DNA from: CAZIKF01 sp964539825
Lineage (GTDB): Bacteria; Muiribacteriota; UBA6191
Assembly (NCBI GenBank): GCA_964539825.1
Contig: CAZIKF010000005.1
Location: 95,533-159,532 of the forward strand
Direction: 5' to 3'
DNA length: 64,000 bases
Position numbers and translations under genes: made by a program. The notes beneath the pieces were generated by a model that saw only the letters and a list, made by a program, of their open reading frames with translations, was not told where the DNA came from and searched no databases. Shown here piece after piece: positions 26,549 through 34,677 of this stretch; positions within the stretch are counted from its first letter, which is position 1, and each line of letters starts with the position of its first letter.

Positions 26549-26967
26549 GTCGGCAGAAGAGTCCCGCACAACAACAACGCGAACAGATTAAAAGTGTAGA
26601 CGAGAAACTTGGTGATTTTCTTCAAGACCAGGGATTTGATAAGTCTGCTGACCTTAATTTACCCAGTCTAAGCCCTGAGGAGTATCGCCTAATAAGGGAA
26701 AAGCTCAATTCAGAGGAGAAGACCAGGTCGCAGGAATCTCCACTGCCGATCGGCAGCCGCACCCTAGACCTGACCCGTGAGGAAGAAGACATCCTCATTG
26801 AATACCGACGAAAATTCAATGAAAACCGGAATCAACAATCAAACAGTCGAATCTTCACGGATGAGGACCTCATCCATGCCCTGGTTTTCACCATAATAAA
26901 GAAATCTAAGGACCCCCATGATGTTCACTCTCTCGAAGAGATCCGCCAGTTTTTTGAAAAAATATAG
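26545..26967 (+). CDS. Protein of unknown function, 140 aa
   Basis: The protein starts MSRQKSPAQQQREQIKSVDE and is highly charged and polar, with a central segment (LTREEEDILIEYRRKFNENR) likely to be helical. There is no signal peptide or membrane segment. The ATG overlaps the stop of the 710-residue protein gene (ATGA), pointing to translational coupling and a shared function. No family is recognised. Confidence 0.7.
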   Translation: MSRQKSPAQQQREQIKSVDEKLGDFLQDQGFDKSADLNLPSLSPEEYRLIREKLNSEEKTRSQESPLPIGSRTLDLTREEEDILIEYRRKFNENRNQQSNSRIFTDEDLIHALVFTIIKKSKDPHDVHSLEEIRQFFEKI

Positions 26968-27010
26968 ACCTACTTATTCAAAATCCTCGACTTGAATCAC
27001 AAGAAGAACA

Positions 27011-27421
27011 ATGAAATCTCACACCTTGCTGGAAGTCTCCAAGATAACCGGAATCAAGCTGAATGCTTTGCGTTATCACCTCAGGAAGCTTGAACCACTT
27101 TTTGAACATCTAAAGCGGGATCGGTACAATAGATTTCGGCTCATGTCCCATGACATTCAGAGGCTTCAGCAAATTCATGATATGAAAAATCAGGGGTATG
27201 ACTACGCTGAGATAAAGATCCGCCTGGGAGGAGACTCCGCTAACCTTCAAACTAAGGACTCCACGGACACTCAGTCCTCTACACGACTTCATAAAATGGA
27301 GAGAGCACTAGAAACCCAGCATCAATCAATTCAACAGTTAGAACAGAAAATGAACTCGTTGGAAGAGAGGCTGGAAATGCTGGTAGATATGCATACAAAG
27401 TTGATCCTGGAAATCCCATGA
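27011..27421 (+). CDS. MerR-type HTH protein with coiled-coil tail
   Basis: The 136-residue protein begins with a MerR-like winged-helix segment (LLEVSKITGIKLNALRYHLRKLEPLF..RYNRFRLMSHDIQRLQQIHDMKNQGYDYAEIK) and ends in an amphipathic coil (ALETQHQSIQQLEQKMNSLE). MerR proteins bind promoters as dimers. Here no effector-binding domain or cysteine sensor follows, so it may be a structural or autoregulatory DNA-binding protein. It lies 43 bases after the preceding gene with a modest AAGAAG ribosome-binding site. Confidence 0.75.
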   Translation: MKSHTLLEVSKITGIKLNALRYHLRKLEPLFEHLKRDRYNRFRLMSHDIQRLQQIHDMKNQGYDYAEIKIRLGGDSANLQTKDSTDTQSSTRLHKMERALETQHQSIQQLEQKMNSLEERLEMLVDMHTKLILEIP

Positions 27422-27431
27422 TCAGTCGCGC

Positions 27432-27467
27432 TTTTAATTGTTTTTAACTCGTTTTAAACACTCTTAA
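27432..27467 (+). promoter_or_regulatory. Phased T-tract array (bend) upstream of the HTH gene
   Basis: TTTTAA occurs at 27432, 27442 and 27452, and TCTTAA at 27462, an exact 10-base period over four units. Helically phased tracts like this bend DNA. They lie about 65 bases upstream of an extended -10 element. Confidence 0.45.
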
Positions 27468-27527
27468 ACTTCGCCCCCTTCTGGCCTCTTGGATCTGACA
27501 GTCCGTACGCCCTTCAAAAAAGGCGTG

Positions 27528-27536
27528 TGATATACT
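27528..27536 (+). promoter_or_regulatory. Extended -10 promoter element
   Basis: TGATATACT at 27528-27536 is an extended -10 element. An inverted repeat, ACGCC and GGCGT, lies just upstream (27507-27526). No good -35 hexamer is present, which fits an extended -10 promoter. The transcript would start about 25 bases before the ATG at 27569. Confidence 0.5.
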
Positions 27537-27568
27537 GTTTTTCTCTCTACGGACAGGGGAAAATTCTC

Positions 27569-28393
27569 ATGATGGAGAATGGACAGGAATACGTTACAAT
27601 TCAAGAAGCATGCGAACTTCTAGGATGCGGACGAACGAAAATATATACCTATTACCTCAACCAGGAATTACTGGAAGTTAAACGCAAGGTAGGGAACCGT
27701 TCTTTCCTGCTAAAAATGGATGTCCTTTCTGTAAGAGACTCTGAGTCTGGTAACGAACCGAATGTTCCGTCTCAGCTAAATACCCACGATTCCCCAAAAA
27801 AAACTGAACTTTCCAGTGAATCCGATAGACTAAGTTCCAAAGGATCCTCTGAGATTCTTCTCCCTCCACGCTGGAAAAGCCCCCAGGATTCTGAAAAGCA
27901 GATCGTGACCGAATACCTCAGCGAGCTAAAACAAAGAATTCACCAGCTAGAACACTCCCTCTCAGAAAAGGATCAGTTACTCACCCAATATAAGTCCAAA
28001 TTACTAAATACTGTCCCTTTGGTCGAATACTCTGAAAAGGTAAAGGCGAAGGACCAGGATCTCAAAAATAAAGAGCAGAAACTTCAGGAACAGGAAGAAG
28101 CACTCAAACTATCCGAACAAAGAACTGTTCAGCTCGAACATAAGAACGAAGAAATTCAACAGGTCCAGGAAGACATAAGTCAGAAACTTAACAAAACCTT
28201 ACAAATAGCCCTGGCCTTCCAGACTCGGCTAGATGCGGAAGAACAGCGCAAGCGTACCCTTGAAAAGCTGCAGCAACGCTGGGAAGAACTTCAAAAACAA
28301 TTGGATAGATGCGGATTCTTTGACTTCTCAAAAAAGCGCATCCTGCGCGAAGAACTGGAACAAGTTTTAAAGACACTGCGCCTTTTTCACTAA
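27569..28393 (+). CDS. Excisionase/MerR-like HTH protein with long coiled coil
   Basis: The 274-residue protein starts MMENGQEYVTIQEACELLGC, an excisionase-type helix-turn-helix (VTIQEACELLGCGRTKIYTYY). A Ser-rich linker and a long coiled coil follow (residues about 125-250, rich in Glu, Gln, Lys with leucine heptads). The ATG at 27569 has AGGGGA eight bases upstream; an open GTG at 27527 would overlap the promoter. It shares its HTH-plus-coil architecture with the gene at 27011. A role in regulation or chromosome organisation is possible, but nothing specific is shown. It is convergent with the transglycosylase gene, 15 bases apart. Confidence 0.7.
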   Translation: MMENGQEYVTIQEACELLGCGRTKIYTYYLNQELLEVKRKVGNRSFLLKMDVLSVRDSESGNEPNVPSQLNTHDSPKKTELSSESDRLSSKGSSEILLPPRWKSPQDSEKQIVTEYLSELKQRIHQLEHSLSEKDQLLTQYKSKLLNTVPLVEYSEKVKAKDQDLKNKEQKLQEQEEALKLSEQRTVQLEHKNEEIQQVQEDISQKLNKTLQIALAFQTRLDAEEQRKRTLEKLQQRWEELQKQLDRCGFFDFSKKRILREELEQVLKTLRLFH

Positions 28394-28408
28394 AGGGTAC
28401 CAACCCGC

Positions 28409-29587
28409 TTAATCTTCCCCGCTGTAAATTTGATCATAGTAGAACTCTGCCATGAGTACCTTGTGAATATAACGCCTTGTTTCTGGAAAACTAATTCTCT
28501 TCAAGAATTGAGCATCTCCAGGATCGTTCTGATTCCAGCGCATCACTTTTCGGGGACCGGCGTTGTAGGCTGCTAAAGCCTGGTGTTTTTTACCCTTAAA
28601 ACGACGTAGAAGCTCTCCTAAAAAGAAAATTCCCAGCCGAATATTCAAGGACTCGTTGAAGAGATCCTCCTTGGAAACCTTGTTAACGGCTAGCTTTACC
28701 CCCTTTTTCTTTAGTTTCTTCACGAGGATCCCAGCAGTGGAAGGCAATACCTGCATCAGCCCGCATGCCCCTGCTGATGAAACAATATCTCTTTTGAAAT
28801 GTGACTCCTCACGCATGACCGCATAAGCCAGATGCTCTCCCAGTCCATACTGTTCGGACCAGATTTTAACCTGGTTTAAGAATGGCTTTGGATACTGAAT
28901 TTGAGAGATGGGAACACCCAGAAAGGACTCCAGGCGGTCCTGGTGAAAGTCATTGAGCAGCAAACGGGCAAAGTAGCGAACATTATAATAGTCCTGAATC
29001 TCAATCATGCAGCGAACCCGCATCAAGAATAAGAGCATTTGAATTTTTCTGGCAGTCGCCTTCCCATCCAAACGCCTGGATCTAAACATGGTCAAAAAGG
29101 GCTCTAATAATGCGGCACACCGCTCCAAAGTAGGGTGTTCATATGCATCGGGCATGGATAGTGACTTAAGAATATCCAACCGAAATAATCTCCCCATACA
29201 CTTTTCAAAGGTTTGATTTGCACGAAAATAATCCTTTGAATCGAACAGATCGAACGCTTTCTCGAACAGTTCCAGGAATTCTGGTCCCTGGTTTAAGGCC
29301 TTCTTTGCAAGTTTGGAGAGTCTAAGTTTCCTGCCCGCTGGGAGAGTTCGAGGTGGAGGCAGCTGCACAAACCCTGACGTGACTAAGAAGCGGTCTAGCT
29401 CTGCTTCGCTATGATTTTGAAATAAGGATGACTGAAGTTCTTTTTCAAAAGGCTGAATCAGCCTTCCCCAAATAACAAAAAAAAGGTAGACCGCAGTCAA
29501 TGCTGACAAGAAAATCCAGGGAGAAGAGCCTCTTTGTTTGAAAACCTGAAGACAAGGTGACCTGGATTCAACCAAGGCTTCATTCAC
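28409..29587 (-). CDS. Slt-type lytic murein transglycosylase
   Basis: The 392-residue protein has an N-terminal membrane anchor or uncleaved signal (residues 24-40), a helical domain, and a C-terminal goose-lysozyme-like SLT domain. The domain has catalytic Glu261 (MREESHF), SSAGACGLMQVLPSTA and the ALAAYNAGP block. Such enzymes cleave the MurNAc-GlcNAc bond in peptidoglycan, forming 1,6-anhydro ends during growth, secretion or flagellar assembly. Its ATG overlaps the stop of the histidine kinase gene by 8 bases, so the two are co-transcribed. Confidence 0.88.
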   Translation of the reverse strand: MNEALVESRSPCLQVFKQRGSSPWIFLSALTAVYLFFVIWGRLIQPFEKELQSSLFQNHSEAELDRFLVTSGFVQLPPPRTLPAGRKLRLSKLAKKALNQGPEFLELFEKAFDLFDSKDYFRANQTFEKCMGRLFRLDILKSLSMPDAYEHPTLERCAALLEPFLTMFRSRRLDGKATARKIQMLLFLMRVRCMIEIQDYYNVRYFARLLLNDFHQDRLESFLGVPISQIQYPKPFLNQVKIWSEQYGLGEHLAYAVMREESHFKRDIVSSAGACGLMQVLPSTAGILVKKLKKKGVKLAVNKVSKEDLFNESLNIRLGIFFLGELLRRFKGKKHQALAAYNAGPRKVMRWNQNDPGDAQFLKRISFPETRRYIHKVLMAEFYYDQIYSGED

Positions 29588-30674
29588 CAGACTTGGGAAG
29601 CTTTAAGCGAAATAATGAACCCTCACCTTCCAAAGACTCCACTGAAATTTCACCGCCCACATCTCTGAGCATCGAGTACACAAAAAACAGTCCAAGCCCA
29701 TGTCCTTTCTCCGAATCCAATCCCAGGTCTGCTTTACCCGTAAAAAATGGAGTGAAGAGACTATTCAAATCTGTCTGGGAAATTCCTTTGCCGGTATCCC
29801 GGATTTCCAGGATTTCAAAAGAAGTGTCCCCGCCAACAACACTAATATCAATAGTTCCAAATTCAGAAATCGCGTGAACAGAGTTAGTTAGAAGATCAAG
29901 GAGAATCTTTTTCATCATATCTGATGGAACATTGACCTTCCCGTGTGATTGAAAGCTGGTATTACAGACTATTCCACGGCGGGTTAGTTCGGTCTCTAGT
30001 AAACTCACCACATTCATTACCGAAACGATTAGATCTGATGATCGATTCGGGGTCTTATCCTCACAGGCGAAATTATGGAGTCGATTAACAATGGATAGCC
30101 CTTTATCGACAGCCTCCTCAACGGCCGTCACGAATCGAGGCTCGCAACTCTTGTCTTTGCGGTAGAGTTCCAAATAGCCCGATAAAGATCCAAGCATTCC
30201 ATTAAACTCATGGGCAATCCCCGTTGATAGAAGTGCGATACTGCGAAGATTGTTATCCCAACCTTGCCTCTGTTCCAAACTCTTTACATGAGTTATATCC
30301 TTGAAGACTCCAAAAACTATCGGCGGAGAATCCTCAGCAGTCTCGGGACAGTTCAGCGTGAAACCCATCCACATCGGCTTTCCATCTATGTCCGCAAAGG
30401 AAAACTCAGCCCTGTCCACGGATTTGGAGTCAAAGGCTTCCGTCACCGCTGCCCTTAAATTGGCGAGAGTGGGATGATCAAGGAGATCCTCGCTGGATAA
30501 GCCCTGTCCACAAAGCCTTTCAAAGCACTTATTCCCGTAGGCATTGAGATAGGTGATCGCGAGATTTGAATTCGCCAGAAAAATACCCGAAGAGAGTGAA
30601 TCAAGGAGCTGATAAAGCCTCGTATCCCTCTCTTCTCCAATCATTGTATTCGCAAGTTCAGACGTTTCGGTCAT
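29580..30674 (-). CDS. PAS-domain histidine kinase, soluble
   Basis: From the ATG at 30674 (GGGAGGGACC ribosome-binding site) the protein has 364 residues. A PAS domain (residues about 20-140; LSSGIFLANSNLAITYLNAYG) precedes a HisKA domain (GIAHEFNGMLGSL, phospho-acceptor His) and a HATPase_c domain (LLTNSVHAI, DTGKGI, GHGLGLFFV). No membrane segment is present, so it senses a cytoplasmic signal. The open frame extends 50 codons upstream to 30824, but that part translates the dispersed intergenic repeat and is rejected. It is divergent from the sigma-54 activator, a natural kinase-regulator pair. Confidence 0.88.
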   Translation of the reverse strand: MTETSELANTMIGEERDTRLYQLLDSLSSGIFLANSNLAITYLNAYGNKCFERLCGQGLSSEDLLDHPTLANLRAAVTEAFDSKSVDRAEFSFADIDGKPMWMGFTLNCPETAEDSPPIVFGVFKDITHVKSLEQRQGWDNNLRSIALLSTGIAHEFNGMLGSLSGYLELYRKDKSCEPRFVTAVEEAVDKGLSIVNRLHNFACEDKTPNRSSDLIVSVMNVVSLLETELTRRGIVCNTSFQSHGKVNVPSDMMKKILLDLLTNSVHAISEFGTIDISVVGGDTSFEILEIRDTGKGISQTDLNSLFTPFFTGKADLGLDSEKGHGLGLFFVYSMLRDVGGEISVESLEGEGSLFRLKLPKSGE

Positions 30675-30710
30675 AGGTCCCTCCCTGGCCCTATTATACC
30701 GAAAATCAAA

Positions 30711-30825
30711 CAGAATACCCGTTTGTAGGTTCCTGACCAAAATTAGCTCGCCGCAGGTAAGCCAAGGAATCGACAGATTCCTGGTTTGTCCGGGAATCCG
30801 GGCAAACCAAATACGATTGGGCATA
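30711..30825. repeat. Dispersed intergenic repeat, copy 1 (with hairpin)
   Basis: About 115 bases are closely similar to 34706-34820, with shared blocks TGTAGGTTC, ACCAAAAT, AAGGAATCGACAGAT, CCTGGTTT, GGGAATCC and ATTGGGCA. The core is an 11-bp stem: GGTTTGTCCGG (30783-30793) and CCGGGCAAACC (30798-30808) around GAAT, with one G-U pair if read as plus-strand RNA. It lies between the divergent kinase and activator genes. Confidence 0.75.
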
Positions 30826-30852
30826 TATCCCGCAAAACTTGTTTGCTAAGTA

Positions 30853-30858
30853 TATAAT
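30853..30858 (+). promoter_or_regulatory. -10 element of the sigma-54 activator gene
   Basis: A perfect TATAAT ends 8 bases before the ATG at 30867. No -35 hexamer at normal spacing and no ribosome-binding site are visible, so the mRNA may be leaderless. Confidence 0.4.
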
Positions 30859-30866
30859 TGAATTCC

Positions 30867-32270
30867 ATGAAATTCTTACTGATATTGGCAGAGTCCGAAG
30901 ACGCAGTTCTAACGCCCTTATCTAAGCTGCAGCAATATTGTGAAACCGCGTTACTGGAGAGCGGAGATCCGGTAGATACTATTGTACAGGGAGAAGAGCC
31001 CTATGCAATTCTATACTTTGACAGCTTTGGAGGAGAGCACGAGTCGCATTTAAAAACCCTGCGCCAAATCTACCCTGGGATTCCGTCCATCTTTTTGCAT
31101 GATCTTCCGGGAAGAATTTCCAAGAGATCTAACCTCGAACCGCTCGTTCACGCATTTCTCTCAGACGTGCCCCCTATTTCTATTCTTTGGGAAATCATTG
31201 AAACACATGCGAATCGATTAAAAACCAGACCTGTACCCAGAACATCTGTACCTGAAGACCTTCTTTCAAACCAGGTTGACTCCCCTCTTATGCAGCGGAT
31301 TTTGAAAATGGCCTCCAAGGTTGCACCAACCGATGCCACCATTTTGATTTCAGGAGAGAGCGGGACCGGTAAGGAGGTCTTGGCAAAATGGATCCATTTA
31401 AGATCTTCCAGAAAAAATAAGCCCTTCATTGCTGTCAATTGCGGAGCCATTCCTGAAAATCTGTTGGAATCCGAACTCTTTGGTCATAAAAAGGGAGCGT
31501 TTACAGGGGCGGATAAAGATAAACAGGGACTGTTTGACGCCGCCCACCATGGGACTATACTTTTGGATGAAATTGGAGAGATGCCTTTGACTCTTCAAGT
31601 AAAGCTTTTGAGGGTCCTTCAGGATCGTCGCATCAGGCCAGTGGGAGGAATCGATGATATTCCGGTAAATGTTCGAGTCGTTGGCGCCACCAACAAGAAT
31701 CTCAAAAACCTCGTGATGGAAGGTTTGTTCCGTGAAGATTTATTCTATCGCTTCAATGTTGTCCCTTTAACCCTCCCACCCTTGCGTGAACGCAAGGAAA
31801 CCCTGAGAAAACTTATCGATGAATTCTTCCTCGAGTTCACCCAAAAATACAGAAGAGTTCTGAGGCAAATCTCACCCTCAACCTTAAATATCCTGATGAA
31901 CTATCCCTATCCAGGAAACATTCGGGAGCTTCAAAACATCTTGGAATTCGCGGTAATCATGTGTGAGTCCAACACAATCCAACCCCAGGATCTTCCAGCG
32001 GAACTCCACCGGGACGCGCCTTTAAATCTTTTGCCCGCGCCTGAATCGGTGAACCAGCTTCCCGTAGAAACCCTGCATGACTTCCTAAAGCTTTGCTATA
32101 ACCTTGAGACCCCGACCATAGAAGATGCTGAACGAGTCCTGATCATGGAAAGAATGGATATGTTTATGGAGAATCAAAAACAGGTCGCGGAGTCTCTTGG
32201 AATATCCCGTACCTCGCTGTGGAGAAAGCTTAAGGAATATAAGCTCGCAAAGGGAGAGCCTTCCTCCTGA
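30867..32270 (+). CDS. Sigma-54-dependent transcriptional activator (NtrC family)
   Basis: Counting from the ATG at 30867 (467 residues; a TTG at 30858 is also open), residues 1-115 form a receiver-like domain with the acid pair near residues 9-12 and Asp52 (ILYFDSF). The conserved Lys near residue 100 is missing. The AAA+ domain has Walker A GESGTGKE (163-170), the sigma-54-contacting GAFTGA loop (210-215) and Walker B ILLDEI (231-236). A Fis-type HTH ends the protein (KQVAESLGISRTSLWRKLKEY). It should open sigma-54 promoters in response to the divergent PAS kinase. Targets are unknown. Confidence 0.92.
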   Translation: MKFLLILAESEDAVLTPLSKLQQYCETALLESGDPVDTIVQGEEPYAILYFDSFGGEHESHLKTLRQIYPGIPSIFLHDLPGRISKRSNLEPLVHAFLSDVPPISILWEIIETHANRLKTRPVPRTSVPEDLLSNQVDSPLMQRILKMASKVAPTDATILISGESGTGKEVLAKWIHLRSSRKNKPFIAVNCGAIPENLLESELFGHKKGAFTGADKDKQGLFDAAHHGTILLDEIGEMPLTLQVKLLRVLQDRRIRPVGGIDDIPVNVRVVGATNKNLKNLVMEGLFREDLFYRFNVVPLTLPPLRERKETLRKLIDEFFLEFTQKYRRVLRQISPSTLNILMNYPYPGNIRELQNILEFAVIMCESNTIQPQDLPAELHRDAPLNLLPAPESVNQLPVETLHDFLKLCYNLETPTIEDAERVLIMERMDMFMENQKQVAESLGISRTSLWRKLKEYKLAKGEPSS

Positions 32271-32378
32271 GTCTAACAATTTATCCTCCTTTGAGTTTAG
32301 TTCTGTCGCTCTTTACACAAGGGCCGCGAAAAGCTCCTCCCGGGCTCTCAGCGCAATCCTATTACTGATCGATCTCAA

Positions 32379-32393
32379 GGAGGTGAAACCTCC
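32379..32393 (+). promoter_or_regulatory. Strong ribosome-binding site inside a perfect hairpin
   Basis: GGAGGT (32379-32384) and ACCTCC (32388-32393) form a 6-bp stem with loop GAA. The stem contains the AAGGAGGT Shine-Dalgarno, so folding would hide it. The nearest in-frame start codons are GTG at 32383, inside the site, and ATA at 32395. Confidence 0.5.
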
Positions 32394-33633
32394 GATAATA
32401 TCCATACTTCGAACCTTTCTCTTTGCTTTTGTGCTCCTGCTACAGACTGAGGGTTACTTCAGGCCATCGGACAATCCAAGGTTCAGAAAATCTGCCTCCA
32501 TACATGCTCATACCGCCAAACTAATGTTGGATCGGAAGCGCTATGCGGTAGCCATTGAGGAGCTAAAGAAAGCTCTTCACGCACAACCCAAGAGCCGCGG
32601 GCTGGCAGTCAAACTAAGTGAACTCTATTATCGCAAAGAGGAATATTCAAAAGCACTGGAACTCTTGCTGCCCCTACAGGCTCTTTCAACACGCAAGCAC
32701 AACATCTATTTATATCTCGGACTGATCTATGATAGATCTCAGGAATACAGAAAGGCTTACATCTACTACAAGAAAGCCTTTAAGTTAGACCCGACTCTTT
32801 ACCGTGCAAGATTGAAGATAGCTCAACTCTTTATTCAAAGAGGACTGTATTTCGACGCAGCTACACATCTTAAGAATCTCCTGGAAATCAATCCGGACTA
32901 CAAGCCCGCTAAGGTGGAATTCGATTTAACTCTTCGGTTGATCAAGGAAAATGAGCACAACATCTTTCGGCGGGGCAACCTGGTCATTACCTTCCCAGAC
33001 TACAATCTAATTCGAGATATCGAAGAATGGTATCCGTACTTGCAAGAGAAAATTTACTATATGCAGAACGCATTGGGCGTCTACAACCAAATCGTTTGGA
33101 TAAAAATAGTAGATAAAATTCCTACCCATGCCTCCCCCCCAGCTCTTTTCCGGACTATGGAAGACAAAATCTATCTCACTATTGACACGCTCAAGAGAAA
33201 ATATACAAGTCTATTCAGCCATGAATTGACCTACCTGCTGACACACCGAATAGGAGTTCGTAAAGCCCCTCCATGGCTCCTGGAAGGCCTTGCCCTATAT
33301 TTTGGGAAGCCTAACCTACTTAAACATATGAGCTTGAGACGAGTAAGGGCCGGGCTGGAACTCCTGAATGAAGAGTTTTTCCCTGACAAACGCTACCTTC
33401 ACTTTCACAAACTTACGCAGCGGGAGAAAGAAAATTTATTTCATGCGTTCTTAATCGTGAAATACTTTGTGCTTCAATACGGGTGGGATAATGTTCAGAA
33501 GTTAGTGAAGAGATTCAGAGAAGGAAAATACACAACTGCGGAAGCTATCTGGGATGTTCTACACATTCCCATGGATAAGCTATCCTCCGATTTCGATGTG
33601 TATGTCATCACCCAACACTTCTTCAAGTCCTGA
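32383..33633 (+). CDS. Exported TPR protein with degenerate gluzincin peptidase domain
   Basis: The N-terminus ISILRTFLFAFVLLLQTEG is a signal peptide. Four TPR units follow (about residues 40-190: YAVAIEELKKALHAQP, YSKALELLLPL, YRKAYIYYKKAFKLDP, YFDAATHLKNLLEINP). The C-terminal half resembles the peptidase MA-like family: SHELTYLLTHR occupies the HExxH position, and APPWLLEGLALYF is the usual downstream Glu motif. The second zinc His is replaced (HELTY), so activity is doubtful unless His at LLTH substitutes. The start is uncertain: GTG 32383, or ATA 32395, which has ideal spacing to the ribosome-binding site. The 3' end overlaps the convergent glycosyltransferase by 54 bases. Confidence 0.7.
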   Translation: MKPPIISILRTFLFAFVLLLQTEGYFRPSDNPRFRKSASIHAHTAKLMLDRKRYAVAIEELKKALHAQPKSRGLAVKLSELYYRKEEYSKALELLLPLQALSTRKHNIYLYLGLIYDRSQEYRKAYIYYKKAFKLDPTLYRARLKIAQLFIQRGLYFDAATHLKNLLEINPDYKPAKVEFDLTLRLIKENEHNIFRRGNLVITFPDYNLIRDIEEWYPYLQEKIYYMQNALGVYNQIVWIKIVDKIPTHASPPALFRTMEDKIYLTIDTLKRKYTSLFSHELTYLLTHRIGVRKAPPWLLEGLALYFGKPNLLKHMSLRRVRAGLELLNEEFFPDKRYLHFHKLTQREKENLFHAFLIVKYFVLQYGWDNVQKLVKRFREGKYTTAEAIWDVLHIPMDKLSSDFDVYVITQHFFKS

Positions 33634-34677
33634 AAGAACGATCTTGAGATTCTTTCCTTGATCAAACATCCCCTGGACTTTACACAATCCCCTTAGCGCC
33701 ATCTGTCTGGACCGATCAGAGTCTTGAACTGCTCTTAACAATGACCGTCCAAGCTCCTCCGCACTCCCTCTTTGTGACAGGTATCCGGTGATTCCATCTT
33801 CGATGATTTCCGGGATTCCTCCAGTTCGAAATGCACACACGGGTATACCGTATTCGAAGGCTTCCAGGATCACCATTCCAAGGCCTTCAACCAAAGATGG
33901 AACCATAACAAGATCAATATATGGATATTCCTTGCGCATATTGCGAAATCCATGAAAATTTACCCTGGTTTGCAATCCGAGTCGTTTCACTTTCAATTCC
34001 AGTTCATGGCGTAGTGGCCCCTCTCCAAAAATATTCAGCCTGAGAGAAGGCTCTTGCTCAACAGCCCAATGAAAAGCATCAATACCGTGGATCTGACCCT
34101 TGAGCGGTACCAGGTTTCCAATCATCGCAACCTCGCGAATGGGAATAGTCCGGGGATATATTCTTTGAACAGGTTCAAGGGGGTAATAAGCGGTTCGTAT
34201 TCGATCTCTTGGGACGCCCAGCCGAACCAACTGCCCAGCAATGTCGTTAGACACAGCAATCACCCGCCTGGCCGATGAAATTCCCAAAAGGTCTTGTTCA
34301 TCAATCCAGGCCGGGCGGCCCATGCCCAATCCATGGCACATATGTACGAAGGGAATTCCTTCCTTACTCGCTGCGAGAGCACCAAATCCGCCATGCGTGA
34401 GAAGTAAATTCTGAGGTCCATGAGCATAGCTTCTCAGATATTTTCGTATAGCCTGAAGCGCCCAGGGATTTCGGTAAAAAGTAGACTCTACCATTCGGTA
34501 TTGGATGCCCAACCTAAAGAGCTGTTCAAGTAGGCCCGGACTATGTTTCATCCAGCTCCTCTCCTGAGAAAGCAAAATAGATTGGGATCTTAGTTTCGAA
34601 TCTAATCCCTTAATCAAGGCTAAAATCCCTTCCGCCGAGCCATAATTAAAAATCTGAGATAAATGCAAAAGATTCAT
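33580..34677 (-). CDS. Glycosyltransferase, GT4 family
   Basis: The 365-residue GT-B enzyme has an N-terminal acceptor domain (MNLLHLSQIFNYGSAEGIL) and a C-terminal donor domain. The donor domain carries FGEGPLRHEL, VPSLVEGLGMVILEAFEYGIPV (the E-x7-E motif) and GGIPEIIEDGITGYL. Such enzymes move a sugar from a nucleotide donor to a lipid-linked or polysaccharide acceptor at the inner membrane. The gene stands alone on its strand near sugar-processing genes. The specific sugar cannot be read from sequence. Its last 54 bases overlap the end of the convergent TPR gene. Confidence 0.85.
   Translation of the reverse strand: MNLLHLSQIFNYGSAEGILALIKGLDSKLRSQSILLSQERSWMKHSPGLLEQLFRLGIQYRMVESTFYRNPWALQAIRKYLRSYAHGPQNLLLTHGGFGALAASKEGIPFVHMCHGLGMGRPAWIDEQDLLGISSARRVIAVSNDIAGQLVRLGVPRDRIRTAYYPLEPVQRIYPRTIPIREVAMIGNLVPLKGQIHGIDAFHWAVEQEPSLRLNIFGEGPLRHELELKVKRLGLQTRVNFHGFRNMRKEYPYIDLVMVPSLVEGLGMVILEAFEYGIPVCAFRTGGIPEIIEDGITGYLSQRGSAEELGRSLLRAVQDSDRSRQMALRGLCKVQGMFDQGKNLKIVLSGLEEVLGDDIHIEIGG

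Noticed and set aside
30675..30824. 50-codon N-terminal extension of the PAS kinase
   Set aside because: It translates the dispersed repeat; a proper ribosome-binding site precedes the ATG at 30674.
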